Shown here one piece after another: positions 7,750 through 12,330 of a DNA stretch of 12,330 bases (within the stretch, counting starts at the first letter, position 1; every line of letters begins with the position of its first letter). The DNA is from an uncultured bacterium. Its GTDB lineage: Bacteria > Verrucomicrobiota > Kiritimatiellia > RFP12 > UBA1067. A program made the translations under genes and the position numbers. The notes beneath the pieces were generated by a model. That model had not been told where the DNA came from. It saw only the letters and a list, made by a program, of their open reading frames with translations, and did not search any database. The stretch lies in contig CAMIVJ010000043.1 in the NCBI GenBank assembly GCA_946401765.1, forward strand, positions 1-12,330, in the 5' to 3' direction.

Positions 7750-8532
7750 ATGGCGGGCTATCTGGAGATGATAGAGGCCGCGCTTGACGCGGCGCTCCCG
7801 GGGGAGGGCTTCAGGCCCGCCGTCGTGGCGGAGGCGATGCGCTGGGCCGTGGAGGGGGGCGGCAAGCGCATTCGCCCGCAGATATGCCTCGCCTCCGCAG
7901 TCGCGGCGGGAGGGTGCGCGGAAGACGCGCTCATGCCCGCGTGCGCCATCGAGGTGCTGCACTCGTTCACGCTCGTGCACGACGATCTGCCGGCGATGGA
8001 CAACGACACCGTGCGGCGCGGCAAGGCGAGCGTGTGGGCGAAGTTCGGCGAGGCGAACGCGATTCTCGCGGGCGACGCGCTGCAGGCGCTCGCCTTCGAC
8101 CTCGCCGCGCGCTCGCCGCGCAACGCCGCCGCCGTGGTGGCCGAGCTTGCGACGCGCGCCGTGGGCGTGGTGCGCGGGCAGGTGGAGGACCTTGCGCTTG
8201 CGCGGGGCGGCGGCGCGAGCGCGGACATGGTCGACTTCGTCTATGAGCACAAGACGGCCGACCTCTTCATGGCCTCCGCGGTGATGGGCGCGCTTGCCGC
8301 GGGCGCCGCCGAGGAGCATGTGGAGCGCCTGCGGCGTTTCGCGCTCAAGCTCGGCCTTGCATTCCAGTATGAGGACGATCTTCTCGACGGCGATTCGCCG
8401 TACGCGCGCGACGTCACCGAACGCCTTGTGCGCGAGACCACTGCCGCCGCCATCGAGGCGCTGAAGGGGCTCCCCGGCGACACGTCGTTCCTCGCCTCGC
8501 TAGCCGAACGCCTCGCCAGGCGAAAGATGTAA
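7750..8532 (+). CDS. ispA: Polyprenyl (farnesyl/geranylgeranyl) diphosphate synthase, short form
   Basis: This 260-residue trans-prenyltransferase adds isopentenyl diphosphate to allylic diphosphates in the cytoplasm, feeding quinones, undecaprenyl carrier or carotenoids. It shows GGGKRIRP (IPP-binding Lys39/Arg42), the first Asp-rich motif DDLPAMD (78-84, bacterial type with two extra residues), RRGKASVW, FGEANAILAGDALQALAF, the HKTADL segment, and a second Asp-rich motif DDLLD (209-213). It is about 35-40 residues shorter than E. coli IspA. Part of the loss lies right after DDLLD, where the usual GKxxGxDxxxxKxTYP block is absent. The family's MVGGQ reads VVRGQ here. The start is the ATG at 7750: an AGGCGAG ribosome site overlaps the hydrolase stop and the N-terminus fits the family. 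It probably shares a transcript with the hydrolase. The chain length made cannot be told. Confidence 0.88.
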   Translation: MAGYLEMIEAALDAALPGEGFRPAVVAEAMRWAVEGGGKRIRPQICLASAVAAGGCAEDALMPACAIEVLHSFTLVHDDLPAMDNDTVRRGKASVWAKFGEANAILAGDALQALAFDLAARSPRNAAAVVAELATRAVGVVRGQVEDLALARGGGASADMVDFVYEHKTADLFMASAVMGALAAGAAEEHVERLRRFALKLGLAFQYEDDLLDGDSPYARDVTERLVRETTAAAIEALKGLPGDTSFLASLAERLARRKM

Positions 8533-8567
8533 GGATCATGCGTGACAACTCCGGCCAAAGATGAAAT

Positions 8568-8585
8568 ATTATAGCCTGCTATAAT
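8568..8585. repeat. Perfect 7-bp inverted repeat around a 4-base centre
   Basis: ATTATAG-CCTG-CTATAAT is an exact inverted repeat. Each arm contains a TATAAT on one strand, so the site could be a pair of divergent or face-to-face -10 elements, or a binding site for a dimeric regulator. No good -35 stands 16-18 bases from the + strand TATAAT (8580-8585). As RNA the stem would be AT-rich and weak, so a terminator role is less likely, although TTTTT follows 9 bases later. Confidence 0.6.
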
Positions 8586-8718
8586 CTTCACTAGTTTTTC
8601 ATCATATTGCCAATAGTCATATTCAGCATTCTCAATATTCTGCCACAGGGATTGTCCCCGCGCATTTCCCAGTGATGCAAGGCCATTTATTTTTGTTCAA
8701 GTGTAAGGCGATGGCCAT

Positions 8719-8734
8719 TGGCACATTCTATGCT
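8719..8734 (+). promoter_or_regulatory. Sigma-54-like -24/-12 promoter element
   Basis: TGGCACATTCTATGCT matches the consensus TGGCACR-N4-TTGCW with one mismatch (A for T at the first base of the -12 block). The invariant GG (8720-8721) and GC (8732-8733) are separated by exactly 10 bases as required. Transcription would start near 8745, leaving about 33 bases before the ATG of the AAA ATPase gene. No sigma-54 activator gene or UAS can be pointed to in this window, so the match may be chance. Confidence 0.4.
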
Positions 8735-8777
8735 AGTGGAACAAAGTGTAATAACCATCAGCAAGATACTAGCAGCC

Positions 8778-10949
8778 ATGGCACGGTACAAGAACATCAA
8801 GAGGACGGCGAGTGTCCGTCATGCGGTGAAGTTCTGGTGGAACATCGTCAAGAACTATGACGAGCGGGTGTATGACCAGGACTTCTTTGACCTCATTGCG
8901 TACAACCTGAAGCGCGATGAGGTGGCGGCCATAATCCGCGGCAATTTCAGCCAGAAGGAGCTGAAGCCGCTTGTGGACGCAAAGGAGGAGAGTCTGGAGC
9001 TGAACCGGGACAACATCGGCTTCATGCTTAAGCGCATTTGGAACGAGAAGCCGCTTCGCAAGGGCTGCCGCGCAGTGCTCAAAATCATGCGTGACCGCAT
9101 CCTGCGCAAGCTTGCGCCGAGCGAGGAGGATGTCCGCTTCGAGCGCCGTTTCGCCGCACTATGCAAGTTTCTGGATCTGGACAAGGTGGAAAGCGACCTG
9201 TTCATGCTCATGTACGTGCGCTCGGCGACCGTCTTCGACGACTTGCCTGAGTCCGAGGAATGCTCTGACCGTCCGCTCTACTACTCAATGGCCATAGACC
9301 GTTCATACCCGGAGGTGCTCCGGGCAATGTCCAGGCAGGGCAAGCTCATGCGCTACAACTGCATGACCGGAGAATACTGGTTCAACCAGACTGAGTTCGG
9401 CGGATATTTCGAGGGCATGGACGGCGCGCCCCTTGACGAACGATACTACCGCGCCGATGTTGCCGAGCCTCTGCCTTGGAGCTTCTTCGGCAAGCTCGCC
9501 CGCGAGGACGGTGCCGTTCTGAAGGAGATGCTTTCTGCGCGCCGCGCCGGCGGGCGGCTGAACGTGCTCTTCTACGGCGCTCCTGGCGCGGGGAAGACGA
9601 GCTTTGCGCGCACGCTCGCAACGGAGGCAGGGCTGACGGCCTACGAACTTCTGCAGGGCGAGGCTGAAGGCAAGAACATCTCGGCTGAGACGCGCATGGC
9701 GGGAATCCAGATCTTCAACGAGCGCATGGACTCCGGAGGGAAAGTGCTCGTGATAGACGAGGCGGACGAACTGCTGCGCACGACAGGCGGCATGTTCGGC
9801 GCCCGTGCCCGCGGCGGATCCGAGAAGGGCGTCATCAACACGATTCTCGACGGAATGAAGTCGCCGGCGATATGGATTTCGAATGCGCCTGCGGAGGATA
9901 TGGACGAGTCGGTGCGCAGGCGCTTCGACTACTCCGTCCATTTCCACGCTCTCACTCTCGCCCAGCGCGAGAAGATCTGGCGCAACAACATCCGCCGTCT
10001 CGACCTTGGCGCGCTCATTCCCGAGACTTCGGCGGCTGCGCTCGCCGAGCGCTACGAGACGAGCGCAGGCGGCATAACGATGGTGCTTGAGAACGTCAAG
10101 CGGCTCAATCCCGATTCCGGCCACGCGGCTGAGCTTGTGGAGCGCATCATGCGCCCGCACTGCGAGCTTATGCATTCCGCGATTCAGGACGGCAAGGGCA
10201 AGCCCGCAGCAGACTACTCGCTCGATGGACTAAACATAAAGGGCGACGTGGGGCTCGACAGAATTGTGGAGGCCGTGCGCAATTTCCAGGGAGAATGCAG
10301 CCGCGGGGTGCAGTCTTCGCAGGCTGATCGCCCGCGCATGAACCTCCTTCTCTGGGGACCGCCCGGAACCGGCAAGAGCGAGTATGTGAAGTACCTGGGC
10401 GACATCCTCAAGACGAAGGTTGTCGTGAAGATGGGCTCAGACCTGCTCGACAAGTACGTCGGCGGCACCGAGGAGCGTATCGCCGCCGCGTTTGCCGAGG
10501 CGGAGGCCGAGAAGGCAATTCTCTTCCTCGACGAGATCGACGGCCTTCTGCAGAGCCGCGCGCGCGCCGACCACAGCTGGGAGGTGACGCAGGTGAACGA
10601 GCTTCTGCACCAGATGGAGAACTTCAGCGGCGTGATGGTTGGCGCCACGAACTTCTTCGACAACCTCGACCAGGCTGTGCTTCGCCGCTTTACCTTCAAG
10701 ATCGAGTTCGGGTATCTCGACGACGCAGGGAAGCGGACGTTCTTCGAGCGCATGTTCGGCACCAAGCTGAGCGAGGGCGAGGCGGCTCGCCTCGACGCCG
10801 TCGCCAATCTCGCGCCGGGCGACTTCCGCACCGTGCGCCAGTCGCTCTACTATCTCGGCAACGCCGTGGACAACTCGATGCGCATCGGCGAGCTTGAGAA
10901 GGAAGCTGCCGTCAAGCGCGGCGCCCGCAGCGCGGAAATCGGATTCTAG
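8778..10949 (+). CDS. Double-AAA-domain ATPase of unassigned function
   Basis: The 723-residue product has an all-alpha-looking N-terminal region (1-about 255, with a LCKFLDLDKVESDLFMLMY-type helix pair) and two AAA modules. Module 1: Walker A GAPGAGKT (267-274), Walker B VLVIDEADE (Asp327/Glu328), sensor-1 WISN and arginine finger RRRF (380-383). Module 2: Walker A GPPGTGKS (527-534), Walker B ILFLDEIDG (Asp585/Glu586), sensor-1 GATN and finger LRRF. All nucleotide residues are kept in both, so both should hydrolyse ATP. There is no signal peptide, membrane helix, protease or Zn site, so this is a cytosolic remodelling ATPase rather than FtsH. From memory similar two-AAA proteins occur in many proteobacteria with no clear role. 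The start at 8778 (MARYKNIK) lacks a good ribosome site; ATG 8730 is in frame but lies inside the sigma-54-like element. A Sel1-repeat gene follows after 13 bases. Confidence 0.85.
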   Translation: MARYKNIKRTASVRHAVKFWWNIVKNYDERVYDQDFFDLIAYNLKRDEVAAIIRGNFSQKELKPLVDAKEESLELNRDNIGFMLKRIWNEKPLRKGCRAVLKIMRDRILRKLAPSEEDVRFERRFAALCKFLDLDKVESDLFMLMYVRSATVFDDLPESEECSDRPLYYSMAIDRSYPEVLRAMSRQGKLMRYNCMTGEYWFNQTEFGGYFEGMDGAPLDERYYRADVAEPLPWSFFGKLAREDGAVLKEMLSARRAGGRLNVLFYGAPGAGKTSFARTLATEAGLTAYELLQGEAEGKNISAETRMAGIQIFNERMDSGGKVLVIDEADELLRTTGGMFGARARGGSEKGVINTILDGMKSPAIWISNAPAEDMDESVRRRFDYSVHFHALTLAQREKIWRNNIRRLDLGALIPETSAAALAERYETSAGGITMVLENVKRLNPDSGHAAELVERIMRPHCELMHSAIQDGKGKPAADYSLDGLNIKGDVGLDRIVEAVRNFQGECSRGVQSSQADRPRMNLLLWGPPGTGKSEYVKYLGDILKTKVVVKMGSDLLDKYVGGTEERIAAAFAEAEAEKAILFLDEIDGLLQSRARADHSWEVTQVNELLHQMENFSGVMVGATNFFDNLDQAVLRRFTFKIEFGYLDDAGKRTFFERMFGTKLSEGEAARLDAVANLAPGDFRTVRQSLYYLGNAVDNSMRIGELEKEAAVKRGARSAEIGF

Positions 10950-10962
10950 CGGAGGGTGCGCC

Positions 10963-11706
10963 ATGGTGGTTGAAATCGAGAAGGAGCTTGTGGCTGCGTT
11001 CGCCGCCGCGCGTGCGGCGGGCGACGAAACGTTTGTGAAATGCTGCCTTGCCTCTGGCGTGCGCAGCGAGGTTTCGTCGCCCGCCTACGCGCCTGACGTC
11101 AAGGCGGACTGCGAGGATGATGTCGTTGCCGAGCTGGACAGAATGGTGAACTACAGGGACACTTCGATTGAACATGCGAGGCTGATCCGCCTGTATCTTG
11201 CCCTGAAGGGCCATCCAGACTCCCAGTTCATCGAGGCAGTGAACTTCCGCAACGGGCGCAACATCGTCCAGGACCATGCAATAGCCCGCTACTGGATGGA
11301 GAAGGCGGCCGAGAACGGGTGCATTGGGGCGCAGAACGACCTTGGCGTGATGTATGCGGGCGGAATCGGCGGCGAGAAGAACGATGAGAAGGCCGTGTTC
11401 TGGTACATGAAGAGCGCCGAAGGTGGCGATGTCACCGCAAAGGCGAACCTCGGCCGGAACCTTGTGCAGGGCCGTGGAGTGAAGCGAAACTACATCAAGG
11501 CGGCCAGACTGCTCAAGGAAAGTCTCAGGGTTGATCCGTACGACGCCTGGGACCATCTGATGCTTGCCCGCTGCTACGAACACGGCGTGGCCGGGCGCAA
11601 CGGACGTCGCCTCGCCGTCCACCACTACCAGGAGGCGGCGGACTTTGGCTCCACGGAAGCGCGCTACGCGCTGCGGCGGCTCAAGGTGCCCAGCCTTCGG
11701 TCCTGA
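10963..11706 (+). CDS. Cytoplasmic Sel1-repeat (TPR-like) protein
   Basis: This 247-residue protein has an N-terminal region of about 83 residues of unknown fold, then about four Sel1-like repeats of 36-37 residues starting near 84, 120, 156 and 192. Typical pieces are AIARYWMEKAAENG, AQNDLGVMYAGG, AVFWYMKSAEGG, AKANLGRNLVQGRGV and AVHHYQEAADFG. Sel1 repeats form alpha-solenoid scaffolds that bind other proteins or peptides. No signal peptide is seen, so it should stay in the cytoplasm, unlike many secreted Sel1 proteins. The ATG at 10963 has a strong GGAGGG ribosome site 6 bases upstream, just after the AAA gene stop, so the two genes are probably cotranscribed and the product may be an adaptor or partner of the ATPase (inference). 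Confidence 0.85.
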   Translation: MVVEIEKELVAAFAAARAAGDETFVKCCLASGVRSEVSSPAYAPDVKADCEDDVVAELDRMVNYRDTSIEHARLIRLYLALKGHPDSQFIEAVNFRNGRNIVQDHAIARYWMEKAAENGCIGAQNDLGVMYAGGIGGEKNDEKAVFWYMKSAEGGDVTAKANLGRNLVQGRGVKRNYIKAARLLKESLRVDPYDAWDHLMLARCYEHGVAGRNGRRLAVHHYQEAADFGSTEARYALRRLKVPSLRS

Positions 11707-11722
11707 TGTCCGTCACAACGAC

Positions 11723-11738
11723 AGCGCGGCAAGGCGCT
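11723..11738. terminator. Small hairpin between convergent genes
   Basis: AGCGC-GGCAAG-GCGCT is a perfect 5-bp inverted repeat with a 6-base loop in the 30-bp gap between the Sel1 gene and the convergent gene, touching the latter's stop codon. No T-run follows on either strand. It may help end transcription from both sides but is too short to call firmly. Confidence 0.25.
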
Positions 11739-12219
11739 AGTTCACCTGGTGGAGTTTCACGGAGGAGAATTTCCATTCGTCGGTTTCGGGGTCTTTCACG
11801 AGAGATGCCTCGAAAGAGCGCTCTTCCGACATTGAGCCACTCAAGGTGGCATTGCCGATGACGTCAGCCTCGTCGTTCGACTTCACATCGATTGTCAGCT
11901 GCGAGAACTTGATCGAGATGGTGCGCAGATGCGCGCGGAACACGGCGGCCATCTCCGATGCTTCGTCGGAGTCAATGGTCCTGCGCAGACCAAGTTCGCG
12001 CACCTCCATCTTCGTCTTAGGCATGACCATGGCGCCGATGGACTTGGCCTTAACGCCGGCTGCAAGCATCGACTCTGATTCTTCCTTCGAGAAAAGCTCG
12101 GCAACGCGGTCGAACTGCTTCTGGATACGCTTCTCGTCGGAAGAGGACATCATAAACCACGCCGTCGCCAGAATTAGAGCAGCCACCGCAGCGATCTTGA
12201 TCATAGCAGGATTTTTCAT
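11737..12219 (-). CDS. Small membrane-anchored protein, possibly NTF2-like
   Basis: The product is 160 residues from the ATG at 12219, or 163 from the ATG at 12228. Residues about 6-25 (IKIAAVAALILATAWFMM) form a single hydrophobic segment without a lipobox Cys, so it is a signal anchor or uncleaved signal. The rest is a 130-residue soluble domain, presumably periplasmic: an early helix (EKRIQKQFDRVAELFSKEES), an Ala/Lys-rich middle, and a C-terminal run of beta strands (SQLTIDVKSNDEADVIGNAT, then EWKFSSVKLHQ). This order resembles NTF2/SnoaL-like alpha+beta domains, a tentative reading. No catalytic residues can be named. I prefer 12219 because a TATAAT overlaps the 12228 ATG; there is no ribosome site for any start. 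It is convergent to the Sel1 gene and seems an independent unit. Confidence 0.65.
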   Translation of the reverse strand: MKNPAMIKIAAVAALILATAWFMMSSSDEKRIQKQFDRVAELFSKEESESMLAAGVKAKSIGAMVMPKTKMEVRELGLRRTIDSDEASEMAAVFRAHLRTISIKFSQLTIDVKSNDEADVIGNATLSGSMSEERSFEASLVKDPETDEWKFSSVKLHQVN

Positions 12220-12226
12220 GGCATTC

Positions 12227-12232
12227 ATTATA
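12227..12232 (-). promoter_or_regulatory. -10 element overlapping the upstream ATG (leaderless start likely)
   Basis: On the - strand a perfect TATAAT spans 12232 to 12227 and shares its last two bases with the ATG at 12228. A start of transcription 6-8 bases further on falls at about 12221-12219, on the next in-frame ATG (12219), which suggests a leaderless mRNA. No TTGACA-like -35 is visible, because the -35 zone lies in the heptamer repeat. Confidence 0.45.
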
Positions 12233-12239
12233 GCATATT

Positions 12240-12330
12240 TTCGTGGTTCGTGGTTCGTGGCTCGTGGTTCGTGGCTCGTGGTTCGTGGCTCGTGGCTCGT
12301 GGTTCGTGGCTCGTGGTTCGTGGTTCGTGG
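12240..12330. repeat. 13 tandem copies of a 7-bp unit (YTCGTGG), running off the edge
   Basis: Thirteen exact heptamers fill 91 bp up to the last base of the window. Each is TTCGTGG or CTCGTGG, and only the first base varies. The order of first bases is T T T C T C T C C T C T T. There are no spacers and no insertions or deletions. The array starts 21 bases from the preferred start codon of the - strand gene and covers its -35 zone. The array continues beyond the window, so the true copy number is unknown. Confidence 0.95.

Larger units (their letters stand above)
8533..8777. other. AT-rich intergenic leader, no gene seen
   Basis: This 245-bp spacer is clearly more AT-rich than the flanking genes. 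It contains a perfect palindrome with TATAAT on both strands (8568-8585), a T5 run (8595-8599), a second palindrome ATGGCCAT (8711-8718) and a sigma-54-like element (8719-8734). A weak GTGACA (8542-8547) / TATTAT (8567-8572) pair has a 19-base spacer. I found no convincing small gene on either strand. Confidence 0.7.

Noticed and set aside
6273..7751. A 492-residue open frame antisense to the hydrolase gene
   Set aside because: It has an Arg/His/Val-rich composition without any domain and mirrors the codon bias of a high-GC gene; the + strand frame is clearly the real GH106 gene.
8509..8522. Terminator hairpin CGCCT-CGCC-AGGCG at the end of ispA
   Set aside because: It lies inside the coding region and no T-run follows.
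8241..8591. Antisense frame covering the end of ispA and the AT-rich spacer
   Set aside because: It lies mainly antisense to a well-supported ispA, is Ser/Arg-rich and shows no family features.
8718..8777. Earlier starts (TTG 8718, ATG 8730) for the AAA ATPase
   Set aside because: Neither has a ribosome site and both lie within the sigma-54-like element; the 8778 ATG gives a plausible N-terminus, though its own ribosome site is weak too.
8672..8860. Small + strand frame with a CPSCGE motif
   Set aside because: It overlaps the start of the AAA gene in another frame and has a single zinc-knuckle-like pair without a second; most likely chance.
12240..12330. CRISPR array
   Set aside because: The units are contiguous heptamers with no spacers and no cas gene is nearby.

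Overview
The window is a high-GC bacterial chromosome segment. Seven genes lie head to tail on the + strand and one lies convergently on the - strand at the right edge. I see no rRNA, tRNA, transposase, integrase or CRISPR array. The gene content (Wzz/BY-kinase, dTDP-sugar synthesis, a large secreted GH106-type glycosidase with DUF3395-like modules, Sel1 repeats, a heptamer satellite) would fit a polysaccharide-degrading Gram-negative of the PVC group, such as a gut Kiritimatiellota or Verrucomicrobia relative. That placement is inference from gene content only; no marker gene settles it.

Left block (1-4095): the 3' part of an exopolysaccharide co-polymerase/tyrosine autokinase with an extreme Gly-Tyr tail, then dTDP-glucose 4,6-dehydratase (rmlB/rfbB), then EPSP synthase (aroA). 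Gaps are 5-10 bp and Shine-Dalgarno (SD) sequences overlap the preceding stop codons, so this looks like the end of one operon: the tail of an exopolysaccharide/O-antigen locus with an aromatic-pathway gene attached. The AroA carries Ala at the position equivalent to E. coli Gly96.

Middle block (4096-8532): a short intergenic region with a good sigma-70-type promoter (perfect TATAAT, 17-bp spacer) drives a secreted 1176-residue GH106-family (alpha-L-rhamnosidase-like) glycoside hydrolase. An unusually short farnesyl/geranylgeranyl diphosphate synthase follows 7 bp downstream.

Right block (8533-12330): a noticeably AT-rich 245-bp spacer holds a perfect palindrome with TATAAT on both strands and a sigma-54-like -24/-12 element. 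It precedes a two-gene unit of a double-AAA ATPase and a cytoplasmic Sel1-repeat protein. Convergent to it is a small membrane-anchored NTF2-like protein, probably leaderless, whose upstream region runs into 13 perfect copies of a 7-bp tandem repeat that reaches the window edge. The best candidate for something poorly described is the AAA-Sel1 pair with its unusual leader. The GH106 domain duplication, the AroA active-site variant and the heptamer satellite are the other items worth checking.
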